Source: NAT127 sp041655035
GTDB lineage: Bacteria; Pseudomonadota; Gammaproteobacteria; Pseudomonadales; Porticoccaceae
Direction: 5' to 3'
Assembly: GCA_041655035.1 (NCBI GenBank)
Contig: JBAZCN010000038.1
Span: 1-25,171, forward strand
Length of the DNA: 25,171 nucleotides
The first letter of the stretch is position 1, and the number at the start of each line of letters is the position of its first letter. The notes below the pieces were generated by a model, which saw only the letters and a program-made list of their open reading frames with translations, made no database searches and had not been told where the DNA came from. A program made the translations under genes and the position numbers. Below are positions 1 to 9,979 of this stretch, in pieces.

Positions 1-573
1 CGGGGTGCGCAGCCGCGACATCACCGCCAGATTCTGGGCGATGGACTCGCTGATGCCCCGCTCCTCCGAATCGATGCCCGGGTAGGCGCCGGGGGTGTCG
101 ATCAGGGTCAGCACCGGCATTTTGAAACGCTCGGCCATCTCCATCAGGCGCAGCGCCTTGCGATAGCCCTCCGGCTTGGGCATGCCGAAATTGCGATAGA
201 CTTTCTCGTTGACACCGCGCCCCTTCTCTTCGCCGATCACCATCACCGGGCGGCCATCGAGTCGGGCGACACCACCGACGATGGCCTTGTCGTCGCCAAA
301 GTGGCGGTCGCCATGGAGTTCGTCGAATTCCTCGAACACCCGGCTGATGTAATCGAGGGCATAGGGTCGCTGCGGGTGACGCGCCACCTTGACCACCTGC
401 CAGGGGGTCAGATCGGTATAAATGCTTTCGGTCAGGCGGCGGGACTTGTCCCGCAGTTTGCTGATTTCATCGGAGATATTCAGCTCATTGTCGTTACCGA
501 CCAATTGGAGCTCTTCGATCTTAGCTTCGAGTTCGGCGATCGGTTGCTCAAAATCGAGATAGTTCAAGTTCAT
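1..573 (-). CDS. accA: Acetyl-CoA carboxylase carboxyltransferase subunit alpha, N-terminal part (runs off the left edge)
   Basis: AccA pairs with AccD to transfer the carboxyl group from biotin-BCCP to acetyl-CoA, giving malonyl-CoA, the committed step of fatty acid synthesis in the cytosol. The window shows the first 191 residues; the family is usually about 315-320 long. Family landmarks seen: a charged N-terminal helical segment (residues 8-50), FGDDKAIVGG (92-101) followed by ARLDGRPVMVIG (103-114), GMPKPEGYRKA (130-140) and DTPGAYPGIDSEERG (159-173), the last being the crotonase-fold signature. The ATG at 573 gives the expected MNLNYLDFE opening. An AGGA lies about 11 nt upstream, so the ribosome binding site is modest. 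In Pseudomonas accA directly follows dnaE; here a plus-strand gene pair and a long spacer separate them, so accA probably has its own promoter. Confidence 0.98.
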   Translation of the reverse strand, partial: MNLNYLDFEQPIAELEAKIEELQLVGNDNELNISDEISKLRDKSRRLTESIYTDLTPWQVVKVARHPQRPYALDYISRVFEEFDELHGDRHFGDDKAIVGGVARLDGRPVMVIGEEKGRGVNEKVYRNFGMPKPEGYRKALRLMEMAERFKMPVLTLIDTPGAYPGIDSEERGISESIAQNLAVMSRLRTP

Positions 574-618
574 GCCGGGAGAAATCCTGTTGCCCACTGT
601 GATCGTTGCAAACGGCAG

Positions 619-624
619 AGTATA
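619..624 (-). promoter_or_regulatory. Possible -10 box upstream of accA
   Basis: On the minus strand this reads TATACT, a 5/6 match to the sigma-70 -10 consensus, 46 nt before the accA start codon. No good -35 lies at 16-18 nt (the hexamer at 17 nt reads AGGCTT), so this is only a weak promoter candidate. accA could instead be read from the better promoter at 902-930. Confidence 0.3.
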
Positions 625-655
625 CGATACCTCCGTCGTCCAAGCCTAGGACGTA

Positions 656-880
656 TCATCCCCGGGTTGGCCGCGCAGCGCTGCTCGAGGACACCGCCAG
701 CGCGGTGGCAGCCCCTGTCGGTTGAGCCGGCAACGGCGGTCGCCACAGGCGGAACGGCAAGGCGCAGGGCTCGCCGGCCACTGACAGAGCGCCCCCGTTG
801 TACTCCGCCAACAGGCCCTGGAAAGCGGCCCCGCTTGTGGAGGGACGCCGGCCGCGGTAATTGACGAAGGCGTTGGGCAT
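656..880 (-). CDS. Possible small protein of 74 residues, unknown function
   Basis: I do not recognise this product. It opens MPNAFVNYRGRRPSTSG, has a middle stretch rich in Gly, Ala and Leu, and ends in a low-complexity Pro/Ala/Ser/Thr-rich tail. There is no signal peptide or membrane segment, and one cysteine (residue 39). The case for it being real is its context: a GAGGA ribosome binding site 6 nt before the ATG at 880, and about 15 nt further upstream a -10 box TATAAC with a 17-nt-spaced CTGCCA -35. The codons are mostly G/C-ending, as in the neighbours. The YRGR opening loosely recalls short proteins of the DUF4278 type, but this is not verified. It may instead be part of a long accA 5' leader. 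The open frame continues upstream to 1138, but the local promoter and RBS favour the 880 start. Confidence 0.35.
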   Translation of the reverse strand: MPNAFVNYRGRRPSTSGAAFQGLLAEYNGGALSVAGEPCALPFRLWRPPLPAQPTGAATALAVSSSSAARPTRG

Positions 881-901
881 ATGGCTTCCTCGGTCGTTTA
901 T

Positions 902-930
902 GTTATATCCAGCCAGGCAACCCCTGGCAG
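902..930 (-). promoter_or_regulatory. Candidate promoter (CTGCCA-17-TATAAC) with a dyad in its spacer
   Basis: On the minus strand the -35 hexamer CTGCCA (925-930, 4/6) and the -10 hexamer TATAAC (902-907, 5/6) are separated by 17 nt. The 6-bp inverted repeat GCCAGG / CCTGGC (912-928, 5-nt loop) covers the spacer and reaches into the -35, where a repressor would act. It would drive the 74-residue ORF and possibly accA. Confidence 0.4.
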
Positions 931-931
931 T

Positions 932-944
932 CGATTTAAAATCG
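932..944. repeat. 13-bp palindrome CGATTT-A-AAATCG
   Basis: Two perfect 6-bp arms flank one central base, and the site lies immediately upstream of the minus-strand promoter candidate at 902-930. Its AT content is high for this GC-rich neighbourhood. It could be a dimeric transcription factor site. No known regulator's consensus was recognised. Confidence 0.35.
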
Positions 945-1055
945 CCATCCGCCAAATTGCAAGTAGCCGGGACGCCGCCCCCGGGTAATCGCGCTATATC
1001 GAGGCGCTTGTTCTGGCGGACATCTGGCGATTCATAGTCCGGCGCGACCAGCGGA

Positions 1056-1083
1056 TTGGACCGCCAGGGCCCGCTGGTATAAG
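1056..1083 (+). promoter_or_regulatory. Candidate promoter of the yceI-like / SMR pair
   Basis: TTGGAC (1056-1061) and TATAAG (1078-1083, 5/6 match to the -10 consensus) are separated by 16 nt. The distance to the ATG at 1126 leaves a leader of roughly 35 nt. The -35 is imperfect (TTG only). Confidence 0.4.
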
Positions 1084-1125
1084 TTTCCTGTTGACCGCGC
1101 TCGCCATCCACCGACGGAGAACACC

Positions 1126-1773
1126 ATGCACTTGCCACCAGCGATACGCTACCGGGCCGCCCTCCTCCCCGGTGTCATTCTCGGTCTCGCGCTGTCGCTG
1201 CTGGCCGGATGCTTCGGATTTTCAGCCGCATCGGTCGAGCGCGACCGCGCCCTTACCCGCCCCGGCGACTATACCCTCGACCAGGATCACGCCGCGCTGC
1301 TGTTCAAAGTCCGCCACATGGGTCTTGCGCCCTACGTCGGCCGTTTCAATCGCTTTGCCGTCGAGCTCGACTACGATCCGCAGCAGCCGGCAGAAACCCG
1401 CCTGCGAGCGGTGATCGACACCGCCAGCATCGACGTCAACCACGCCGATTTCAGCCGGGCCCTGGCGGGGCCCGGCTGGTTCGACAGCGCCAGATACCCC
1501 GAGGCCACCTTCGTGTCCACCGCCGTGACCTGGACGGATGACCACCACGCCCGGGTCACCGGTGATTTCACCCTCCTCGGAATCACCGCGCCGCTGACCC
1601 TCGACGCGGTCTTCCACGGCGCCACCCGCCATGTCATCACCGGCACCTACACCCTCGGCTTCAGCGGCAGCGCACGCCTCAACAGGTCCGACTGGGGACT
1701 CGACAACCATATCCCGGTGGTGGACGATGAAGTCGCCATCGAAATCCACGTCGAACTACAGCGCCGGCGCTGA
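1126..1773 (+). CDS. YceI-family lipoprotein
   Basis: This 215-residue protein has a YceI domain over about residues 47-213. YceI proteins form a lipocalin-like beta barrel that binds long polyisoprenoid or other lipophilic ligands in the periplasm. The family opening GDYTLDQDHAALLFKVRH is seen at residues 47-64 and the fold continues to the C-terminus. Unlike classical secreted YceI, it carries a lipoprotein signal: a hydrophobic stretch from about residue 11 ending in the lipobox LAGC, with the lipidated cysteine at residue 29. The +2 residue is Phe, not Asp, so by the Lol rule outer-membrane sorting is expected. GGAGA lies 5 nt before the ATG at 1126. The SMR gene follows after 19 nt, so the two are probably co-transcribed. 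The exact ligand cannot be told from sequence. Confidence 0.92.
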   Translation: MHLPPAIRYRAALLPGVILGLALSLLAGCFGFSAASVERDRALTRPGDYTLDQDHAALLFKVRHMGLAPYVGRFNRFAVELDYDPQQPAETRLRAVIDTASIDVNHADFSRALAGPGWFDSARYPEATFVSTAVTWTDDHHARVTGDFTLLGITAPLTLDAVFHGATRHVITGTYTLGFSGSARLNRSDWGLDNHIPVVDDEVAIEIHVELQRRR

Positions 1774-1792
1774 CCACAGAAAGGAACCCGTC

Positions 1793-2122
1793 ATGCATTA
1801 TCTGCAACTCACCATCGCCATCATCGCCGAAGTGATCGCCACCACAGCCCTCAAGGCGAGCGACGGTTTCAGCCGCCCGCTGCTGTCGATTCTGGTGGTA
1901 GCCGGCTACGGCCTGGCGTTTTACTACCTGTCGCTGGTGCTGCACACCCTGCCCGTGGGCGTCACCTACGCGATCTGGTCCGGCGCCGGCATCGTGCTGA
2001 TCACCCTGGTGGCCGCCGTGACGTTCCGCCAGATCCCCGACCTGCCGGCGCTCATCGGCATGGCGCTGATCATCACCGGAGTCGCGGTAATGAACCTGTT
2101 TTCGAAAACCGTGGCCCAGTGA
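1793..2122 (+). CDS. Small multidrug resistance (SMR) family efflux protein, EmrE/Qac-like
   Basis: This 109-residue inner-membrane protein has four predicted transmembrane helices and is close to EmrE in length. EmrE-type proteins work as antiparallel dimers that exchange protons for lipophilic cations. The key residues are present, each one position earlier than in EmrE: the essential membrane glutamate E13 (EmrE E14), Y39 (Y40), Y59 (Y60), W62 (W63), and glycines G89 and G96. The segment YAIWSGAGIVLI (59-70) is the SMR hallmark and points to the Qac/multidrug branch rather than the guanidinium exporter (Gdx) branch. AAGGAA lies 6 nt before the ATG. The gene is 19 nt behind the YceI lipoprotein and convergent with dnaE. 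The natural substrate is unknown. Confidence 0.94.
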   Translation: MHYLQLTIAIIAEVIATTALKASDGFSRPLLSILVVAGYGLAFYYLSLVLHTLPVGVTYAIWSGAGIVLITLVAAVTFRQIPDLPALIGMALIITGVAVMNLFSKTVAQ

Positions 2123-2206
2123 ACGGCCACCTGAACCGCTATTGCGCGGCCCCCTCATCCCCGCGCCGGCCGCACCGCCTGCAGAGCCGGTACTGGCGAT
2201 GCGCCG
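2123..2206. other. Convergent gap between the SMR gene and dnaE
   Basis: This 84-bp gap lies between two converging stop codons. It contains the inverted repeat GCGCGG / CCGCGC (2144-2149 and 2161-2166, 11-nt loop). Neither strand shows a T-tract after it, so it is not a convincing intrinsic terminator. It may stall both transcripts or act with Rho. Confidence 0.4.
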
Positions 2207-5701
<3,495 letters not shown>

Positions 5702-5872
5702 GGGACTCACTGCGAGAATGGGGGTTGAACAAGCAAGGCGGAGAGATTAACACCGGCGGGGCAGCGCCACCAGCCTTGACAGGCCCACCATCCGGAGCAC
5801 CTCCGCACCGAGGCTGTATGCCGCAAGAAAGCCCGGAAGCGCTGCCGCCGGGGAGCGCGGATGCGGCGCCGG
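5702..5872. other. rnhB-dnaE spacer
   Basis: This is one of the longer gaps inside the minus cluster (171 bp). It holds small dyads, CGGAG-CAC-CTCCG (5793-5805) and GCGCT / AGCGC (5839-5858), neither followed by a T-tract on the minus strand. A weak GTGTTAATCT stretch near the dnaE end could be a -10 region without a clear -35. No gene was seen. Confidence 0.4.
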
Positions 5873-6478
5873 CTACAACGCCAGGGCGCTCTGCTCCCCG
5901 TCCTTGCGGATCGGCTTGAATGAACGGCGGTGGATCGGGCAGGGACCGAGCCTGTCCAGAGCCTCCAGGTGAAAGGCCGTGCCATAGCCCTTGTGCCCGG
6001 CAAAGCCGTAGCCGGGGTAGAGTTCGTCGAGCGCCGCCATTTCCCTGTCGCGGGTCACCTTGGCGAGGATTGCCGCGGCGCTGATGGCCGGCACCCGGCT
6101 ATCGCCCTTGACGATGGCCTGGGCGCGATAGCGCCATTTGGGCAGGCGGTTGCCATCGACGGCGACGAACTCCGGATCGACCCCGAGGCCGGCGACGGCG
6201 CGGGTCATGGCAAGGAGGGTGGCCTGGAGAATGTTCAGTGAATCGATTTCCGCCACCGTCGCCCGGCCGACGCAGAACGCCAGGGCCCGTTCGATGATCA
6301 GGGGGTACAGCGCCTCGCGCCTCTTTTCGCTGAGAACCTTGGAATCGGCAAGCCCCGGAATGGGCCGCGCCGGATCGAGAATCACCGCCGCGGTCACCAC
6401 ATCGCCGGCCAGCGGACCCCGGCCCACCTCGTCGACGCCGGCGAGCAGCCTCACCGCTGGCAGCGCCAGGGGGTTCAT
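5873..6478 (-). CDS. rnhB: Ribonuclease HII
   Basis: RNase HII cuts the RNA strand of RNA-DNA hybrids and starts removal of single ribonucleotides from DNA. The protein has 201 residues. The four catalytic acids fall at the E. coli positions: D16 and E17 in GVDEVGRGPLAG (14-25), D108 in AVDGN (106-110) and D126 in VKGD (123-126). ISAAAILAKVTRDREM (132-147) and the GYG near residue 165 are also typical. The start codon overlaps the lpxB stop as ATGA, so translation is probably coupled to lpxB. lpxA-lpxB-rnhB-dnaE is the usual gammaproteobacterial order. Confidence 0.98.
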   Translation of the reverse strand: MNPLALPAVRLLAGVDEVGRGPLAGDVVTAAVILDPARPIPGLADSKVLSEKRREALYPLIIERALAFCVGRATVAEIDSLNILQATLLAMTRAVAGLGVDPEFVAVDGNRLPKWRYRAQAIVKGDSRVPAISAAAILAKVTRDREMAALDELYPGYGFAGHKGYGTAFHLEALDRLGPCPIHRRSFKPIRKDGEQSALAL

Positions 6479-7635
6479 GCCCGCCCCCCAAGGCGATCCC
6501 TGATCATCTGCGCCAGCGCCGCCGCCGCGGTGCGGCTGGCATCGCGGCGCAACTCGCCGTGCAGCGCGGTGAAGGTGGCTGCGAGGTCACTGCGCAGTGC
6601 CTCGTCGCGCAGGTGACGGAGGACTTCGGCGCCCAGGCGGTCCACTGTCGCGGCGTCCTGAACGAGCTCCGGCACCAGGGTTTTGCCGGCAATCAGGTTG
6701 GGCAGGGAGATCCACGGCGTTCTCACCAGCCTGGACAGCAGCCAGTGGGAGACACCGCCCAGGCGATAGGCGACGACCATGGGTTTCTTGAGCAGCATGG
6801 CTTCGAGCGCGGTGGTTCCGGAGGTCAGCAGCACGGCGTCGGCGGCCTCCATGACGCCATGGGAGTTGCCCTTGACCAGGGTGACGGGGAGCGCTGCGCG
6901 CCCGGCAAGCAGCTGTTCGAGCTGGGCGTGGCGCTCGGCATTGGCCGAGGGGATCACGAACCGCAGCTCCGGCTCCCTGGCCAGCAGCCACTCCACCACC
7001 TCGAGAAACAGCGGCCCCATCAACGCCACCTCGCTGCCGCGACTGCCGGGCATGATCGCCAGCAACGGCCCCTGGAGGCTGAGGCCGAGTTGGCGGCGGG
7101 CCCTGTGGGGGTCCGGCACCAGGGGGATTTCATCGGCCAACGGATGGCCGACAAAGGTGACAGGTACTCCATGCTGCTGGTAAAAGGCACTTTCGAAGGG
7201 CAACAGGGTCAGCATGTGGTCCACCGCGCGAGCGATTTTCTTCACCCTGCCCTGGCGCCAGGCCCACACCGAAGGGCTGACATAATGGGCGGTCAGGATG
7301 CCCCGGCGGCGCAGCTTCAGCTCCAGCCCCAGGTTGAAATCCGGCGAATCGATGCCCAGCACCAGAGTCGCGCCGCTGGCGACGAAGTGCCGGAACAGGT
7401 CGCGGCGGATGCGCAGCAGCTCCGGCAGCCGCTTCAGCGGCTCGACCAGCCCCATCACCGCCAGGCGTTCCTGGGCATGGAGCGAGTGAAAGCCCTGGGC
7501 GAGCATCCGTTCACCGCCGATACCCTCGAACACCGCGTCGGGGAAATATTCCCGCAGCGCCGGCATCAGTGCCGCGCCGAGCCGATCGCCCGACGCCTCG
7601 CCGGCGACGATCCCTATGCGGATGGCAGAGGCCAT
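6475..7635 (-). CDS. lpxB: Lipid-A-disaccharide synthase
   Basis: LpxB is a GT19 glycosyltransferase that condenses UDP-2,3-diacylglucosamine with lipid X to form the beta-1,6 disaccharide of lipid A, at the inner face of the inner membrane. The protein has 386 residues. Seen: IVAGEASGDRLG (9-20), GIDSPDFN (94-101) with the catalytic-region aspartates D96 and D99, YVSPSVWAW (118-126), the nucleotide-binding PGSRGSE (196-202), SGTTALE (272-278) and ISLPNLIAG (309-317). The start ATG at 7635 is preceded by GGAGGG about 10 nt away. It lies 28 nt after lpxA and overlaps rnhB by 4 nt. Confidence 0.98.
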   Translation of the reverse strand: MASAIRIGIVAGEASGDRLGAALMPALREYFPDAVFEGIGGERMLAQGFHSLHAQERLAVMGLVEPLKRLPELLRIRRDLFRHFVASGATLVLGIDSPDFNLGLELKLRRRGILTAHYVSPSVWAWRQGRVKKIARAVDHMLTLLPFESAFYQQHGVPVTFVGHPLADEIPLVPDPHRARRQLGLSLQGPLLAIMPGSRGSEVALMGPLFLEVVEWLLAREPELRFVIPSANAERHAQLEQLLAGRAALPVTLVKGNSHGVMEAADAVLLTSGTTALEAMLLKKPMVVAYRLGGVSHWLLSRLVRTPWISLPNLIAGKTLVPELVQDAATVDRLGAEVLRHLRDEALRSDLAATFTALHGELRRDASRTAAAALAQMIRDRLGGRA

Positions 7636-7663
7636 CGATCTACGCCCTCCCCGGCCCGCGCAA

Positions 7664-8443
7664 TCAGCGCACGATGCCGCGCGTCGAGGCTTCGAGGAAA
7701 GCGCTCAGCGCATCGATGACACCGGTCTCGTCCTCCAGCCCGGCGAGAGCGGCGACGGCTTCCTCGAGCTTCAGCCCCTTGCGGTAGATGATCTTGTAGG
7801 CGCGGTTCAGAACGGCCACCTGGTCCGCCGAGAACCCCCGCCGCTTCAGGCCTTCGCCGTTGATGGTGCGGGCCGCGGCGGGGTTGCCGGCGACCATCAT
7901 GTAGGGCGGCACGTCCTGGGTCAGGAAGGTGGAGGCACCGGCAAAGCTGTGGGCTCCGATGCTGACGAACTGGTGCACCAGCACATAGCCCGAAAGGATC
8001 GCCCAGTCGCCCACCGTCACATGGCCGGCAAGGGAGGCATTATTGACCAGAACGCAATGATCGCCGACCAGGCAGTCATGGCCGACATGGACGTAGGCCA
8101 TCAGCAGGTTATGGTCGCCGATGACGGTTTCGCCGCGGTCCTGGACGGTGCCCCGGTGGATGGTGACACCTTCGCGGATGGTGTTGTGGTCACCGATCAC
8201 CAGGCGCGTCGGCTCACCCCGGTATTTGAGATCCGGGGTGTCCTCACCGACGGTGGAGAACTGGAAGATACGGTTATCGGCACCGATCACCGTCGGCCCT
8301 TTGATAACCACGTGGGAACTGACCACGGTGTTGTCGCCGATCTCGACGTCGGGACCGATGATGCTCCAAGGCCCGATTTCGACATTGGCGCCGATCTTTG
8401 CAGAGGGGTCGATAATCGCCCGCGGATCGATCAACGCAGCCAT
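7664..8443 (-). CDS. lpxA: UDP-N-acetylglucosamine O-acyltransferase
   Basis: LpxA moves a 3-hydroxyacyl chain from ACP to the 3-OH of UDP-GlcNAc, the first lipid A step. The 259-residue protein shows repeated left-handed beta-helix hexapeptides over about residues 1-185 and a helical C-terminal domain ending STRGIVR. The catalytic histidine is H122 in VGHDC (E. coli H125). The residue in the position that sets acyl length (E. coli G173, P. aeruginosa M169) is A170 in SFAGAST. The gene is in the same frame as fabZ, separated only by UAG and one GAG codon. The AGGAG directly touches the ATG, and another AGGAG lies 12 nt upstream inside the fabZ end. A TTG at codon 4 would be better spaced, but the ATG fits homologues well. 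Confidence 0.98.
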   Translation of the reverse strand: MAALIDPRAIIDPSAKIGANVEIGPWSIIGPDVEIGDNTVVSSHVVIKGPTVIGADNRIFQFSTVGEDTPDLKYRGEPTRLVIGDHNTIREGVTIHRGTVQDRGETVIGDHNLLMAYVHVGHDCLVGDHCVLVNNASLAGHVTVGDWAILSGYVLVHQFVSIGAHSFAGASTFLTQDVPPYMMVAGNPAAARTINGEGLKRRGFSADQVAVLNRAYKIIYRKGLKLEEAVAALAGLEDETGVIDALSAFLEASTRGIVR

Positions 8444-8446
8444 CTC

Positions 8447-8884
8447 CTAGCGCATCTCCTGGAGTGCACACAGCAGTTGGGCCTCACAGGCCAGTTGCTC
8501 GTCAACCGTGGCGCGACAATTGAACCGCCAGATATTCCGTTTCACCGAATCGATCTCGGCGTGCAGCATCAGCCGGTCGCCGGGCACGACCTGGCGCTTG
8601 AAACGGACGCCGTCGACACCGGCGAAGAGGTACAGCACATCGTCCTCGGCGCGCTTGTTGACAGTGGCGAAGCCCAGCACGCCAGCGGTCTGGGCCATCG
8701 CCTCGATGATCATCACCCCGGGAAAGATCGGCACCTTGGGGAAGTGGCCGTTGAACACCTCTTCATTGGCAGTGATATTTTTATAGGCGATGATACGCTC
8801 GCCGGGGACGATCTCCACCACCCTGTCCACCAGCAGGAATGGGTAGCGGTGTGGCAGGAGCTCTTTGATCTGACTGATATCCAT
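8447..8884 (-). CDS. fabZ: 3-hydroxyacyl-ACP dehydratase
   Basis: FabZ dehydrates 3-hydroxyacyl-ACP in the type II fatty acid elongation cycle. It competes with LpxA and LpxD for the same substrate, which probably explains the clustering. The protein has 145 residues with a single hot-dog fold. The opening MDISQIKELLPHRYPFLLVD is the family signature. The catalytic His and Glu are H47 in FNGHFP and E61 in MIIEAMAQTAG. GAGGGA precedes the ATG by about 6 nt. lpxD lies 29 nt upstream, and lpxA begins 3 nt after the UAG stop. Confidence 0.98.
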   Translation of the reverse strand: MDISQIKELLPHRYPFLLVDRVVEIVPGERIIAYKNITANEEVFNGHFPKVPIFPGVMIIEAMAQTAGVLGFATVNKRAEDDVLYLFAGVDGVRFKRQVVPGDRLMLHAEIDSVKRNIWRFNCRATVDEQLACEAQLLCALQEMR

Positions 8885-8913
8885 TGATTTCCCTCAAAAT
8901 ATCGCTGCGTACT

Positions 8914-9936
8914 CTAGCGTTTGTGCTGTTTTTCCAGATCCTGAACACGCCGGGCCAAATCGTCGAGCTGGCCAAAACGGATGGCGTTCCTGCGCCAGAC
9001 CCTGTTGTCGTCGAAAGGCGTGCCCGACGAATAGGTGCCGGGCTTGCCGATGGAGCGGGTGATCATGCTGCGCGCCGTCACCGTCACCCCATCACATAAT
9101 TCGATATGCCCGACCAGACCGGCGCCGCCGGCGAGAACACAGTGGCGCCCGACCACCGTGCTGCCGGCTATGGCGGCACAGCCGGCCAGGGCGCTGTAGT
9201 CGCCGATGCGCACGTTATGGGCAATCTGCACCAGGTTGTCGATGATCACCCCGTTGCCGATCACCGTATCGCCAAGCGCTCCCCGGTCGATGGTGGTGGA
9301 CGCGCCGATCTCCACGTCATCGCCGATCTCCACACCGCCCAACTGGTGGATCTTGACCCAGCGCCCACCATCGTTGGCAAAACCGAAACCGTCGGCGCCA
9401 ATCACTGTGCCGCTGTGGATCACCGCCCGCCGGCCGATGCTCACACCGTGATAGACAGTGACGTTGGGATGCAGCAGGCAGCCATCGCCAATCAGGGTAT
9501 CGGCACCGATGAAACAGCCTGCCCCCACCACCGCTCCCGAACCGATCCGTGCACCGGCCTCAATTACCGCGTGGGGGCCGATGACAGCGGTCGGATCGAG
9601 CACCGCGTCGATCGCCACCACCGCCGATGGATGAACCCCGGCAGCGGCTGTCGGCAGCGCTCCGAACAAGCTGGATACCCGCGCGTAGGCCAGGTAGGGA
9701 TTGGGATGCACCAGGGCATTACCGCGATAACCAGCGGCCTCGGCGGGCGACAAGATGACCGCCGAGGCGCGGGTGTCCTGCAACTGCTGGCGATAGGCGC
9801 GGCTGGCGAGAAAAGCGAGCTCCCCCTCCTTCGCATCCCGGAGAGTGTTGAGGCGGCGGATGACCACCCCGGGATCGCCCTGCAAATCGGCGTTCAGGTA
9901 CTCGGCCAGTTCTCGCAGGGCAAATGGGCTAGTCAT
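8914..9936 (-). CDS. lpxD: UDP-3-O-(3-hydroxyacyl)glucosamine N-acyltransferase
   Basis: LpxD adds the second hydroxyacyl chain, to the 2-amino group, in lipid A synthesis. The protein has 340 residues. It has an N-terminal uridine-binding domain (about 1-100), then a left-handed beta helix of hexapeptides (about 105-310), and a short C-terminal helix rich in Leu and charged residues (LDDLARRVQDLEKQ). The catalytic histidine is H240 in VQIAHNV (E. coli H239). ADGFGF (181-186) is a family marker. No good Shine-Dalgarno is seen before the ATG at 9936, and a stem-loop lies between it and skp, so expression may depend on read-through from skp. Confidence 0.98.
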   Translation of the reverse strand: MTSPFALRELAEYLNADLQGDPGVVIRRLNTLRDAKEGELAFLASRAYRQQLQDTRASAVILSPAEAAGYRGNALVHPNPYLAYARVSSLFGALPTAAAGVHPSAVVAIDAVLDPTAVIGPHAVIEAGARIGSGAVVGAGCFIGADTLIGDGCLLHPNVTVYHGVSIGRRAVIHSGTVIGADGFGFANDGGRWVKIHQLGGVEIGDDVEIGASTTIDRGALGDTVIGNGVIIDNLVQIAHNVRIGDYSALAGCAAIAGSTVVGRHCVLAGGAGLVGHIELCDGVTVTARSMITRSIGKPGTYSSGTPFDDNRVWRRNAIRFGQLDDLARRVQDLEKQHKR

Positions 9937-9959
9937 CCGGGTCAGGAAACTGTGATGAA

Positions 9960-9979
9960 AACCGGGCCAGGCCCTGGTT
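9960..9979 (-). terminator. Weak terminator-like stem-loop between skp and lpxD
   Basis: On the minus strand AACC, a bulged A and GGG pair with CCC-GGTT around a 5-nt CCTGG loop, and the T-run (TTTT) overlaps the 3' arm. The stem begins in the last bases of the skp stop codon. The short T-run and the bulge suggest partial attenuation rather than full termination. Confidence 0.3.

Larger units (their letters stand above)
574..1125. other. 552-bp accA / yceI-like spacer
   Basis: No conserved gene was recognised in this stretch. It holds a possible 74-residue minus-strand ORF (656-880), a candidate promoter with two dyads for that ORF (902-944), a weak -10-like box nearer accA (619-624) and a plus-strand promoter candidate for the yceI-like gene (1056-1083). 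A small stem-loop, CGTCC / GGACG with a 7-nt loop (637-653), overlaps the region just after the small ORF's stop codon. Positions 945-1055 show nothing I can name. Confidence 0.6.

Noticed and set aside
881..1138. Upstream extension of the 74-codon minus-strand ORF to an ATG at 1138
   Set aside because: It would run through the best promoter candidate and dyads and overlap the yceI-like start. No ribosome binding site or family match was seen.
2144..2166. GCGCGG / CCGCGC dyad as a bidirectional terminator for the SMR gene and dnaE
   Set aside because: No T-tract on either strand and a long loop, so it is kept only as a described dyad.
5776..5781. Perfect TTGACA on the plus strand in the rnhB-dnaE spacer
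   Set aside because: No -10 box lies at 16-18 nt and no plus-strand gene follows.
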